DNA of 64,000 nt, taken from an archaeon (lineage in GTDB: Archaea; Nanobdellota; Nanobdellia; Woesearchaeales; GW2011-AR9). The notes beneath the pieces were generated by a model, which was given only the letters and a program-made list of their open reading frames with translations, was not told the origin of the DNA and did not search any database. Positions 19,722 to 29,256 of this stretch are shown piece after piece (position 1 is the stretch's first letter; the number at the start of each line of letters is the position of its first letter). The stretch covers positions 17,929-81,928 of the forward strand of contig JAHFQW010000001.1 in NCBI GenBank assembly GCA_023259115.1. The letters run 5' to 3'. A program made the translations under genes and the position numbers.

Positions 19722-19808
19722 TAAATGTGTGAAATAATCGAATATTAACTTACACATTTACTTATTAGTAATGGTGAACAAATATTCGAAAATTATTCAC
19801 CATTACTA
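19720..19808. repeat. Twin-hairpin element A
   Basis: AGTAAATGTGT (19720-19730)/ACACATTTACT (19752-19762), linker TAT, TAGTAATGGTGAA (19766-19778)/TTCACCATTACTA (19796-19808). Confidence 0.8.
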
Positions 19809-19840
19809 TATAATTTTTTTTTATTTGATTTATTTAAAAA

Positions 19841-19856
19841 AGAAATATTTATAAAG
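19841..19856 (+). promoter_or_regulatory. Promoter of rps10
   Basis: AGAAATATTTATAAAG. Confidence 0.5.
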
Positions 19857-19922
19857 AGGAGCTAATCCCCACAACAATAGAAACATGATGAATGAAACAT
19901 TCACCCTGTACATGAGGAAAAA

Positions 19923-20237
19923 ATGACCCAACGAGCCAGAATAAAAATAGCTAGTATTGAAATTGAAAAAATCAATACCATTTGCAGCGAAATTAAAGAT
20001 ATCGCTCAAAAGACAGGCGTTGACATGAAAGGCCCAATTCCTCTTCCCACTAAAAAATTAAAAGTCGCAACCAGACGTTCTCCTTCCGGTGAAGGGAAAG
20101 CAACCTGGGAACGCTATGAAATGCGCATCCATAAACGCTTAATTGACATCGGTGCGGATGAACGTACACTTCGTTTGGTCATGCGTGTACCCATTCCAGA
20201 AGGACTCAACATCGAAATCGAAATGGTTGATAACTAA
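19923..20237 (+). CDS. rps10: 30S ribosomal protein S10
   Basis: ARIKIASIEIEKINTICSEIKDIAQKTGVDMKGPIPLPTKKLKVATRRSPSGEG; follows EF-1A. Confidence 0.95.
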   Translation: MTQRARIKIASIEIEKINTICSEIKDIAQKTGVDMKGPIPLPTKKLKVATRRSPSGEGKATWERYEMRIHKRLIDIGADERTLRLVMRVPIPEGLNIEIEMVDN

Positions 20238-20297
20238 ATTTTTGTAGTTAACTTCTTAAATTAATACTTTTTAACATTAAATATTCCTCAGAAGAGT

Positions 20298-20345
20298 TAT
20301 AGAGGAGTTTGACAAGTTTTATAGGGTTATTCAAACCGCTCTATA
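20298..20345 (+). repeat. 3'-end hairpin, TATAGAG/GTTTGA family
   Basis: TATAGAG-ga-GTTTGA (20298-20312) pairs TCAAAC-cg-CTCTATA (20331-20345). Confidence 0.65.
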
Positions 20346-20405
20346 GTGCATTTTGTTATAATTCAGAACGTTTTTCACTTCTTTAAATTCAATTAATCTC
20401 TAAAA

Positions 20406-21662
20406 TCATTGATTCTCACGTTCACTCCCAAGTCTTGCTGCAATCGCATTGGCCACATCATCCCCAGCTTCAAACGTCTCACGAATTCGAACAAGTCGAT
20501 TGGCACTATCCGATCTTGCACTAGTTGAAAGCCCACCAACTAATGGCTCCTGGCGCGTTGCCGCAAAATCTATTTTTTTCACAGACTTTTCTTTTGGCCT
20601 ATAACAACTTATTTTTCCATCCAAAATATCCGTAGAGATTGCCAGCAACGAATTCAAATCTCTCTTCTCAATATCCCCCTGTAACAACTGTGCTACTGCT
20701 TCCACAAATTGCATTTGAAATGCCGAATTATCAATCATCTTCTGATACACAAATGCAATATCCGTATCACCAATTTGTTTTCGAACAATTCCCGAGAAAG
20801 GTAGTTCTCCCGTAATTTCTGCATATAACACAGCGCCCAAAGACCACCTATCTGCATAAACACGACTCTGATTTCCCCATATAACTTCCGGCGCCAAATA
20901 ACCTGCCGTTCCAATCGCCAATCCCACATCACGCGTATCATCAACTCGACAAGCCGTACCAAAATCCACCAAAGAAAAAATCGATTTGCCCGCCTCTTTT
21001 GCTTTACGTAAAATATTTCCTCTCTTCACATCACGATGTAAAATTCCCCATTTTTCTAACAACTGTAAATTCTCACACATATCTTTAGCTAACTTCACTG
21101 TATCCAACGGATGAATCAAACCCATATCAGATTCATGAGGTGTGACATACCTCTTATTTTTATCATCTAAACAAACTCCCTTTTTCTCTTTCATAAGCGT
21201 TCGCAAATATAACGTGTCATCTAGATAAAATAACTCCGCATTCTTACCCGTATCTCGACAAAATACCCGTCGTACAAAACGCTCTGGTGTATCTTGCTGC
21301 GCCAAATAATCCAAAATCTCAACCTGCCGCAACTTAAATCGAATATCATGTTGCTCTTTTGAAGATAATTGATATTTCTGCCCATCACATTCTAATACCT
21401 CTCCCGAAAAACCATACTCCTGCACAGGCCGTAACCCTTGGGAAAAATGTTCAGAGAAACTGTGAGAATTACGAGCGCCCGAAAGAACAGGCTCAATTTT
21501 AGTCAAAATGCTCGCACCCTCAAAAGTATACTGTTCACGTAAAACAACTGCTCCCAAATCATGCACCAACTCTTTCTTATCAAAACAAAATCGTTCTGCT
21601 AAATGAGGTATATTCTTAGCATAGCGAGATAACTTTTTGTATAATGACATTTCTTCAGACAT
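20406..21662 (-). CDS. Ser/Thr protein kinase
   Basis: GILHRDVKRGNILRKA, LVDFGTACR, GTAGYLAPEVIWG; upstream TTTATAAATGG on - strand. Confidence 0.85.
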   Translation of the reverse strand: MSEEMSLYKKLSRYAKNIPHLAERFCFDKKELVHDLGAVVLREQYTFEGASILTKIEPVLSGARNSHSFSEHFSQGLRPVQEYGFSGEVLECDGQKYQLSSKEQHDIRFKLRQVEILDYLAQQDTPERFVRRVFCRDTGKNAELFYLDDTLYLRTLMKEKKGVCLDDKNKRYVTPHESDMGLIHPLDTVKLAKDMCENLQLLEKWGILHRDVKRGNILRKAKEAGKSIFSLVDFGTACRVDDTRDVGLAIGTAGYLAPEVIWGNQSRVYADRWSLGAVLYAEITGELPFSGIVRKQIGDTDIAFVYQKMIDNSAFQMQFVEAVAQLLQGDIEKRDLNSLLAISTDILDGKISCYRPKEKSVKKIDFAATRQEPLVGGLSTSARSDSANRLVRIRETFEAGDDVANAIAARLGSERENQ

Positions 21663-21824
21663 AACAAAACCATAACGTAAACCATTTATAAATCTTTCTT
21701 ATTATTCCACTACAAAGTAACAACAACGAGATAATGAGTGAAACTCCCACAAAAATCAGAAAGTAAAAATTACAACAGTTGAGCAAACATAGAATTTATA
21801 TAGTAAAATGCCCATTCAAAAACC

Positions 21825-22070
21825 ATGCCCTCCTCCGAATTCTATCCTAAATCCTGGCAATGGATATTCTACCTGCTTGGCTGGATCTTTGGCACCCTCA
21901 CTCTCGTCTTCTGGCTCATGCTCTATATATCCTATCTCACTTACGACAAACCACAAAATCTCAAATTCATCAACAACAACTTCCATCGAAGAATCTATCT
22001 ATTTGGACTATGGACATCATGTATTGTAGCAATACTCGCAATTATATGGACCATTCTATTATTTATATAA
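21825..22070 (+). CDS. Small membrane protein
   Basis: WQWIFYLLGWIFGTLTLVFWLMLYISYLTY and IVAILAIIWTILLFI helices. Confidence 0.5.
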   Translation: MPSSEFYPKSWQWIFYLLGWIFGTLTLVFWLMLYISYLTYDKPQNLKFINNNFHRRIYLFGLWTSCIVAILAIIWTILLFI

Positions 22071-22088
22071 CAACTATTCAGAATTGAC

Positions 22089-23408
22089 CTAATAACACCC
22101 CAGCTCCTCATTCACCATATCCACAAATAACTTTGTCAAATACAATTCCAGCACATCCTGCGTCTGTGTTTTAATCACCATACTGCTTGCCAAAGGCGTG
22201 AACCGAACCACACCACCAATATTATTATTATTATTATTATCTGTAAAATGAGTAGTATCATTAAAACCACCATCATTAAACTTAACATCATTAAAAGTAG
22301 TATTATTCAACAGCATAAAATGATGTGCCACCACCTTCTTCTGCCTCAGAGCATATTTAAGTAAAAAACGCATAGATTGCAAAAAAGAAAAAAATGTATC
22401 TCCTGGAAGCCCATACATCAAATCAATCTTATATTTAATTCGTGAAGTATTCAAAAGCCCCAGTGCAACTCTTACTTTTTCCATATTCGTCGGTCGATTT
22501 GCCAAACGCAGCACCTCAGAACTCGAAGACTGAAATCCCAGCTCACAACGCAGCGCAAAAGAATACTTCTCTATCCTCTCAACCATCTCTGCATCAATTA
22601 ATTCCGGCCGTAACTCACAATGCACCTCAATCTTCTTGCCATACTTCAACGTATACTCCTCCACCATATCCAATAGGGTAAACATCCTCTCTTTGTGCGT
22701 ATTAAAATTCGCATCAATAAACGTCAGATTATGAAAAGAAAACTCAGAAAACAAATACTCTAAATTCTCCCGAAGATATGGTAATGAAAAAGTACGAAAC
22801 GCCGGTTTGGCATAATGACAAAAATTACAATTAAACACACAACCCCGCGCCGTCTCCACTCGCAGCGCTTGAAAGTGTTTCACCTCACTACATCGATAGG
22901 GAAAAGGAATCTCATCCAAATTCTCCACCTCTTTTTTCACCGTTTCAACTACACGTCCCTCTCGAACACACAAAATATTATGAACCTCCTCAATCACACG
23001 CTCTCCCTTCAAGAAATCAACCAACTCTTTTAATGCAATCTCCCCCTCCCCCACCACAATAAAATCAATTTCCGAACGCAAATGCTTCCGATCAACCTCA
23101 ACCCCCCCCAACACCACCGTAATAGTAGGATCAAGCACTTTAATTGCTCGTGCAAAATCTTGCGCCATCTCCCCGCTCCAGATATAATTACTAAACGCCA
23201 CAACCTCAGGCTTACTCAACAAAATATAAGATAACACCTGTAATTCCAAATTTTTATTCGTTTCATAACTCTGTCGATTGCCAAATGAAAACTCTTTCAG
23301 ATCAATCTCCACATCAGGGTGATATTTCAACAAATAGCCCTTCAAATACATAAGACCCAGCGGAAACACCGATTCTTGTACATTAAAACCGAGCAGTAAA
23401 ATCTTCAT
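22089..23408 (-). CDS. B12-binding-domain radical SAM protein
   Basis: ETARGCVFNCNFCHYAKPAFR (CxxxCxxC); N-terminal cobalamin-type domain DPTITVVLGGVEVD...FIVVGEGE. Confidence 0.9.
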   Translation of the reverse strand: MKILLLGFNVQESVFPLGLMYLKGYLLKYHPDVEIDLKEFSFGNRQSYETNKNLELQVLSYILLSKPEVVAFSNYIWSGEMAQDFARAIKVLDPTITVVLGGVEVDRKHLRSEIDFIVVGEGEIALKELVDFLKGERVIEEVHNILCVREGRVVETVKKEVENLDEIPFPYRCSEVKHFQALRVETARGCVFNCNFCHYAKPAFRTFSLPYLRENLEYLFSEFSFHNLTFIDANFNTHKERMFTLLDMVEEYTLKYGKKIEVHCELRPELIDAEMVERIEKYSFALRCELGFQSSSSEVLRLANRPTNMEKVRVALGLLNTSRIKYKIDLMYGLPGDTFFSFLQSMRFLLKYALRQKKVVAHHFMLLNNTTFNDVKFNDGGFNDTTHFTDNNNNNNIGGVVRFTPLASSMVIKTQTQDVLELYLTKLFVDMVNEELGCY

Positions 23409-24132
23409 GATTCACAAAATTCAAAACCCCCTCATATTTTCTTGTAACTACTGTGGTTGTATCTAAAATAGGTGCAGGAATAAATCTCTCCCATTTATAC
23501 TCTTTATAAAAACAATACTTCATCAAAACACATCCCGCACATTCTTTTGGTTTATCTCTGCTCAAATCTACTCTCAAATCCCCTCTCAACCCATCTCGAA
23601 TATAAATCTCAAATGCGTGCTTCACATCAATCTTACAGAGAGGAACATTCTTAACTATAGGAAATCTCTTCCACAACACCATCTCTTTAAATATATCCGG
23701 TATTCGTAACAATTCCTCCTCAGAATCAACAGAAATAATCACTCGATTGACACGTTCACATTGTTTTAAAATATCTGCTGTAAATAACTTAACTGGCACA
23801 ATTAACTCCAAATATAGTTTTAAATTGAGTTTTTTATCTAACTCAATTTTACCCAACTTAAGAATCAGCCCAATATCTTCTCCCTGTTCCAACACAATAG
23901 ATAGATAATTCACAACCCCGCCCGTTCTCTTAAAATCTACAACCTCCGCAATAACAGAATCTAATAAAGAACTAGATAACTGTAACCCTCTCAACCCATG
24001 CTTCCTTGTTTTCAAAATCTCAAACGCCCTAGTCAATTCCAAGCCCGATTCAACCACCAACACCACAGGTTTATCTTCAAATAACAATGTATAATCAGAC
24101 ACACCAATATACCATTTTTGCAACATAAACAT
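23383..24132 (-). CDS. Radical SAM-associated TIM-barrel-like protein without CxxxCxxC, with C-terminal Cys cluster
   Basis: Overlaps the rSAM gene by 26 nt; PKECAGCVLMKYCFYKEYKW; start trimmed to MFMLQKW outside element B. Confidence 0.5.
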   Translation of the reverse strand: MFMLQKWYIGVSDYTLLFEDKPVVLVVESGLELTRAFEILKTRKHGLRGLQLSSSLLDSVIAEVVDFKRTGGVVNYLSIVLEQGEDIGLILKLGKIELDKKLNLKLYLELIVPVKLFTADILKQCERVNRVIISVDSEEELLRIPDIFKEMVLWKRFPIVKNVPLCKIDVKHAFEIYIRDGLRGDLRVDLSRDKPKECAGCVLMKYCFYKEYKWERFIPAPILDTTTVVTRKYEGVLNFVNHEDFTARF

Positions 24133-24160
24133 CCAAAATACACCTATTTTATAAGAATAT

Positions 24161-24250
24161 AGTAAACTACGTAGGATTTCGCACATGAATCATCGCAGTT
24201 TACTTATTAGATAACTGCGCCAAATGTGTTATAAACCGCGCAGTTATCTA
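24161..24250. repeat. Twin-hairpin element B
   Basis: AGTAAACTaCG/CGcAGTTTACT, linker TAT, TAGATAACTGCGC/GCGCAGTTATCTA; 87/90 identical to element C by eye. Confidence 0.85.
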
Positions 24251-24261
24251 TATCTTACATT

Positions 24262-25038
24262 TTATCGCTTCAAAAACTTCTCCACCCCTTCACGAAACGA
24301 CGGTGCCGCAACTGCCACTGCTTGCAATTCTTCCTCCAAACGCAACTGCTCATCAAAACGTTCAATAGTTCTACTCCTCATCGCTTTTTTAACCAAATTC
24401 AGAACCAGTGGCGAACGTCCTGCTAACTCTTGTGCTATCTGATAGGTCTCTCTTGCCAACTCATCAACCGTAGCATAGACTCCTGTAAGTAACCCCTCTG
24501 CTAACGCATCAGATGCTTTATATGTTTTTGCACGTAGTACAATCTCTAAAGCTTTCTTCTCACCCACCAATGCTGGAATCAAATACGTCCCCCCACACGC
24601 CGGAATTAACCCTCTCTCCACAAATGTAAACGCCAAACGACTCTGCTCAACCGCATACGTCAAATCACAAGCTAACGCAAACATCAACCCCGCACCAGAT
24701 GCCGAGCCATTCATTGCGCACACCACTGGTTTGGCACAAGAATAAATCTCTTTTGCAATCGGATCAAACAATGAACGATGCAATCGCACAATAGTATCTG
24801 TATCACTGAGATCCACACTTTTCAGATCCAATCCCCCGCAGAAAACCCCACCAGAACCCGTCAAATAAATAACCCGAACCTCATCAGACATACGTGCATC
24901 TTGAACAGCCTCATACAACAATCTCGCCGCAGGTTCATCCAACGTATTCGCCGCAGGTCTATTGAGCACAATTTTTGCAATGTGTTCATCCACACTATAT
25001 TGAATCATATCAGCCATTTCAATTTCCTCTCCATTCAA
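24262..25038 (-). CDS. Enoyl-CoA hydratase/isomerase family protein
   Basis: HIAKIVLNRPAANTLD, GGVFCGGLDLKSV, NGSASGAGLMFALACDLTYA. Confidence 0.9.
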   Translation of the reverse strand: MNGEEIEMADMIQYSVDEHIAKIVLNRPAANTLDEPAARLLYEAVQDARMSDEVRVIYLTGSGGVFCGGLDLKSVDLSDTDTIVRLHRSLFDPIAKEIYSCAKPVVCAMNGSASGAGLMFALACDLTYAVEQSRLAFTFVERGLIPACGGTYLIPALVGEKKALEIVLRAKTYKASDALAEGLLTGVYATVDELARETYQIAQELAGRSPLVLNLVKKAMRSRTIERFDEQLRLEEELQAVAVAAPSFREGVEKFLKR

Positions 25039-25757
25039 TTTCTTCCAAATACTTTTCTTGCCCCTCTCATAAGTTCCGCCGCAAGTGTCGTAATTTCACG
25101 TTCAACTAATTCTTGCTTTGTTGGCGGCACACCAGAATAAGATATACATCGTGCACTAGATGTCAACAGACTCACAAACCCATTCAAAATATATTTTGCT
25201 CCTTCTTGCACTTTTTCTCCTTCATGCATAAAAATCGGATGCACCGGAAACACCGCAAGTGTTCCTTGTTCTGGTCTAATCCGTAGCACTTCACAACGAG
25301 CACTGCGAAACACCGTATCCCCTCCTCTAAAATTATCATTCAGATACAAAATATACGCAAAACGCCTAGACAGTGCCAGAACCGAAGAATCATCCGAATG
25401 AATAGGAAAGCCATCACCCACATTATATTTTTTCATTCGAGGATCTAGTGTATAAATCCCTGCTTTCACTTTTTCCAAAAAAGGTTCATACGCAATATGC
25501 TCATCCAAATACTCATCAATCTGCGCACGTAATTTTCGATAGACAATTCCTAATAATTTCTCCCCCTGCATCTTCTCATCAGTCATAATAATCTGTTCAA
25601 ATGTAATAGCAGAACCATTCAACTGCTCTTGCGAATTTCGCTTAGGAGTCGCCTCAAAATAATCAATCACTCGTGAACACAAATCAGGAGTTAAAACACT
25701 CTGATAGAGTGCCATCCCATAGGGCAATCCCGAACCAATACGTGTAATATCTCCCAT
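25035..25757 (-). CDS. 2OG-Fe(II) oxygenase (prolyl 4-hydroxylase-like)
   Basis: FPIHSDDSS...RFAYILYLNDNFRGGDTVF...AVFPVHPIFMHEGEKVQEGAKYILNGFV; start trimmed to MGDITRIG. Confidence 0.8.
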   Translation of the reverse strand: MGDITRIGSGLPYGMALYQSVLTPDLCSRVIDYFEATPKRNSQEQLNGSAITFEQIIMTDEKMQGEKLLGIVYRKLRAQIDEYLDEHIAYEPFLEKVKAGIYTLDPRMKKYNVGDGFPIHSDDSSVLALSRRFAYILYLNDNFRGGDTVFRSARCEVLRIRPEQGTLAVFPVHPIFMHEGEKVQEGAKYILNGFVSLLTSSARCISYSGVPPTKQELVEREITTLAAELMRGARKVFGRN

Positions 25758-25799
25758 AATAAAAAACAACCCAAGAAACCTCCTCAATAATAATGATAT

Positions 25800-25889
25800 A
25801 GTAAACTGCGTAGGATGTCGCACATGAATCATCGCAGTTTACTTATTAGATAACTGCGCCAAATATGTTATAAACCGCGCAGTTATCTA
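25800..25889. repeat. Twin-hairpin element C
   Basis: AGTAAACTGCG (25800-25810)/CGCAGTTTACT (25833-25843), TAT, TAGATAACTGCGC (25847-25859)/GCGCAGTTATCTA (25877-25889). Confidence 0.85.
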
Positions 25890-26006
25890 TAACAATGAAT
25901 TTACCTCAATTTTATTTAAACCTTTCCCACTAAATTATGTCAAAAACGTACACATACCACTTATTTCACAACCTTTTTAAACAACCACCCACCCTCATAA
26001 ATTAAC

Positions 26007-26774
26007 ATGATGCTGCGCAAACTCTATTTAGGCGAACCAACCACAACCGCCCCCTCATTCTTCAAAGATAGATTAGTTCTCTGGTTTGACGCCGTGACAC
26101 CACAAACCATGAATACTCTAGATACATTTCTAGGTGGAAAATATCAATTAAAACAAGAAGCACCCGCCGAAGAACTAACAGGAGTGGACATTGTAGAGTA
26201 TGCGAACCAATCTTTATTTTTTCTGGGAAATGAAACCACAAACCTTTGGAAACATTTGAAGGAAAAAAAAGATGAATATTTGGATTTACTATCTGATGAA
26301 CTTAAAGATAATACTCCCGGAAATGATATACCCTTTACTTCAAATGCATTAGAATACAGCAATGCCATTAAAAATGCATTCACACAAATCACAAAAAAAA
26401 TGACAAAATTACAATACCACCAAAACCTAGAACATCACCTCCAAACCGGCAGTTCCGCCATGCTCTTCTATGCCAATCAATTACAATCATTTAAAGCAGA
26501 CACATGGACAATGGACCATCCCTCAGACGATTGGAACAGCGAACCATTGCAACCTCAAATCATAAAACTATCATTCCAACCATTCAGAAAAGATGTTCTA
26601 ACAGACCTTATAGGAATCCTCTTCGGAGAAGACCTCAACTACGAATCTCCTCGTCATAAAGAAGTATTACAACAAATCGTCTCCGGAAAACTCACCGAAT
26701 ATAGAGGACATGCTCTCTGCGAACATCGTGAAGCAGAACATAAAAATAAACAAGCTGCTCAACCAGCTCTATAA
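26007..26774 (+). CDS. Hypothetical protein
   Basis: 255-aa ORF with start codon and clean boundaries; no family recognised. Confidence 0.6.
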   Translation: MMLRKLYLGEPTTTAPSFFKDRLVLWFDAVTPQTMNTLDTFLGGKYQLKQEAPAEELTGVDIVEYANQSLFFLGNETTNLWKHLKEKKDEYLDLLSDELKDNTPGNDIPFTSNALEYSNAIKNAFTQITKKMTKLQYHQNLEHHLQTGSSAMLFYANQLQSFKADTWTMDHPSDDWNSEPLQPQIIKLSFQPFRKDVLTDLIGILFGEDLNYESPRHKEVLQQIVSGKLTEYRGHALCEHREAEHKNKQAAQPAL

Positions 26775-26807
26775 AACTAAAGAGAAAATCATCTCATTTC
26801 TTCACAC

Positions 26808-28727
26808 TCAAACCTCCTTCTTCAACTCCATCAAATAATCTCGCAGCTCCATCGCCGCTTCAAAATCAAGCTTCTCCGCCGCTGCGCGCATCTGCGCCTC
26901 AACTTCAATCATCTTTTTGTGCAAATCAGATTTAGCTAGATGTTTTACTCCTTTTACCGAACGTTTTTGAGTTGTAATATGTTTAATAATGGTTTGTGGA
27001 ACAATGTTATGCATTTTATTAAACACGATTTGCTCTTCTCTTCTCTGTTGCGTAATTGAAATAGCACGACGCATAGAATCAGTAATTTTATTCGCATACA
27101 TAATCACGTGACCCGATTCATTACGTGCCGCTCGTCCAATCGTTTGAATTAAACTACGCTCATCTCGTAAAAATCCTTCTTTATCCGCATCTAAAATAGC
27201 AACTAATTGCACTTCTGGCACATCTAACCCCTCACGCAATAAATTGATCCCCACCAACACATCATACTCCCCCGCTCGTAACGCCCGCAACAATTCAATC
27301 CTATCTAAACTCTCAACCTCCGCATGCATATATCTAACACGTACATCTTTTCCCGCTAAATACTCCGTCAAATCCTCTGCCATCTTCTTGGTAAGTGTTG
27401 TCACAAATACGCGTCCACCCAAAGAAACCGTTGCAGCAATCTCAACGAGCAAATCTGTAATCTGCCCCGTAATTGGCCGCACAACAATTTGAGGATCAAG
27501 TAAGCCTGTCGGACGAATAACTAAATTAACCACCTGCCCACTTCGCTCCAGTTCATACAACGCCGGTGTTGCCGACACAAATATCACATGCTTCAAATAC
27601 TTCTCAAACTCTGAAAACATCAAAGGCCGATTGTCATACGCACAAGGCAGCCTAAACCCATACTCCACCAAATTCTTCTTACGTGAATAATCCCCTTTGT
27701 ACATCCCCTGCGCCTGCGGAATCGTTCGATGACTCTCATCAATAATCATCAAAAAATCTTTTGGAAAATAATCTAACAAACAAAACGGCGCACTCCCCGG
27801 CTCTCGACCATCCAAATGCCGAGAATAATTCTCAATCCCCGTACAATATCCCACTTCTTTAATCATCTCCAAATCATACGTCACCCGTTTACGTAACCGT
27901 TCTTGTTCCAGCAGTCCCAGTGTTGGTGCATAATCCTCCAACTCCGCAAGTATTGCCTCTGTTGCCTCTTTCATCTTCTTCTCTGGTGCAACAAACTGCT
28001 TGGCAGGAAAAATCTTAATCCCATCAAGAACCGTAATCACCTCAAGCGTCACGGCATGCAGTTCTGAAATCATCTCAACCTCATCACCACATAATTCGAT
28101 ACGAATAATCGTTTTATCATATGCCAAAAACACATCAATAACATCTCCTCGAACCCGAAACCTTCCCTGCTCAAGCACCTCATCATTGCGCACATACTGC
28201 ATCGCAATCAAATGCTCAATGATACGCTGCCGTGAAAAATTTTCCCTCAGCGCAATCCGCAGCGACATCTCTGTAAAATCAAACGGATTCCCCGCACCAT
28301 AAATGCACGAAATAGATGCCACCACAATCACATCATCACGTGACAACAATGCCGCCATCGTCTTGAGACGCATCTTCTCAATCTCCTCATTCACCGTAGA
28401 CTCTTTTTCAATATACGTATCAGACGTAGGGATATAACTCTCTGGTTGATAATAATCAAAATAAGAAATAAAATACTCCACCCGATTCTCTGGAAAAAAC
28501 TCCCTAAATTCCGTATACAACTGCGCCGCCAGCGTCTTATTATGTGCAAGTACCAGTGTTGGCATCTGTACTGCCGCAATCACATTCGCCATCACAAACG
28601 TCTTCCCACTTCCCGTTATACCCAGCAACGTCTGGCTCGCATACTTCTTATATCCCACAACCAGTTTTCTAATAGCTTCAGGCTGTCCACCTGCTGGTTT
28701 CATGGTAGTTGATAATGTAAATGCCAT
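26808..28727 (-). CDS. uvrB: Excinuclease ABC subunit B
   Basis: LLGITGSGKTFVMANVIA, YISYFDYYQPESYIP, REGLDVPEVQLVAILDADKEGFLRDERSLIQTIGRAARN, C-terminal UVR domain. Confidence 0.97.
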   Translation of the reverse strand: MAFTLSTTMKPAGGQPEAIRKLVVGYKKYASQTLLGITGSGKTFVMANVIAAVQMPTLVLAHNKTLAAQLYTEFREFFPENRVEYFISYFDYYQPESYIPTSDTYIEKESTVNEEIEKMRLKTMAALLSRDDVIVVASISCIYGAGNPFDFTEMSLRIALRENFSRQRIIEHLIAMQYVRNDEVLEQGRFRVRGDVIDVFLAYDKTIIRIELCGDEVEMISELHAVTLEVITVLDGIKIFPAKQFVAPEKKMKEATEAILAELEDYAPTLGLLEQERLRKRVTYDLEMIKEVGYCTGIENYSRHLDGREPGSAPFCLLDYFPKDFLMIIDESHRTIPQAQGMYKGDYSRKKNLVEYGFRLPCAYDNRPLMFSEFEKYLKHVIFVSATPALYELERSGQVVNLVIRPTGLLDPQIVVRPITGQITDLLVEIAATVSLGGRVFVTTLTKKMAEDLTEYLAGKDVRVRYMHAEVESLDRIELLRALRAGEYDVLVGINLLREGLDVPEVQLVAILDADKEGFLRDERSLIQTIGRAARNESGHVIMYANKITDSMRRAISITQQRREEQIVFNKMHNIVPQTIIKHITTQKRSVKGVKHLAKSDLHKKMIEVEAQMRAAAEKLDFEAAMELRDYLMELKKEV

Positions 28728-28828
28728 AATGAATAGGAATAGTTAGTAAAAATAAATTATTAAATGAATTTTTTATTAAAGTATCGGTAAAAAAATAAGT
28801 GGAATGTTTTTCCAATGAGAAATCATAT

Positions 28829-29221
28829 TTATTTTACTTGGGGCAATAGTTTATTTTTCGTTAGTTTGTGATAACAAATATAAGACGCAACTAAGATGCC
28901 CAGGAAGAATAACGGGAATAGAGCCATAGCCCCGAATCCATCAACTGCTATTATACTTACAAAAGCAAAGATAAAATCAAACCCAAATCCGGCATATGCC
29001 CACTCTTTTATACGAGAGGGTACCTTCGGAATTATTAACGTAAGCGTACCTAGGACTTTAAATACAACAAGTATTACCCCAAAATAATCAGGATAACCTA
29101 AATGTCTAATACCCTCTTTTGCAAATTCAGTTTGAAAAGTCAGAGCAGGTAATATTCCCTCAAATAAAAAAATGATGATAGTTGATATCCAGAACATAAT
29201 TTTTATTTTTTTTATATCCAT
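28829..29221 (-). CDS. DoxX-like membrane protein
   Basis: GIRHLGYPDYFGVILVVFKVLGTLTLIIPKVPSRIKEWAYAGFGFDFIFA. Confidence 0.7.
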   Translation of the reverse strand: MDIKKIKIMFWISTIIIFLFEGILPALTFQTEFAKEGIRHLGYPDYFGVILVVFKVLGTLTLIIPKVPSRIKEWAYAGFGFDFIFAFVSIIAVDGFGAMALFPLFFLGILVASYICYHKLTKNKLLPQVK

Positions 29222-29256
29222 TGTATTTACTCTTAAAAATGTTTATTTTCCAACTA

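Noticed and set aside
19720-19808. Calling twin hairpins intrinsic terminators
   Set aside because: Long 16-23-nt loops, two stems with a fixed linker and no consistent trailing U-tract; archaeal termination is generally not hairpin-based.
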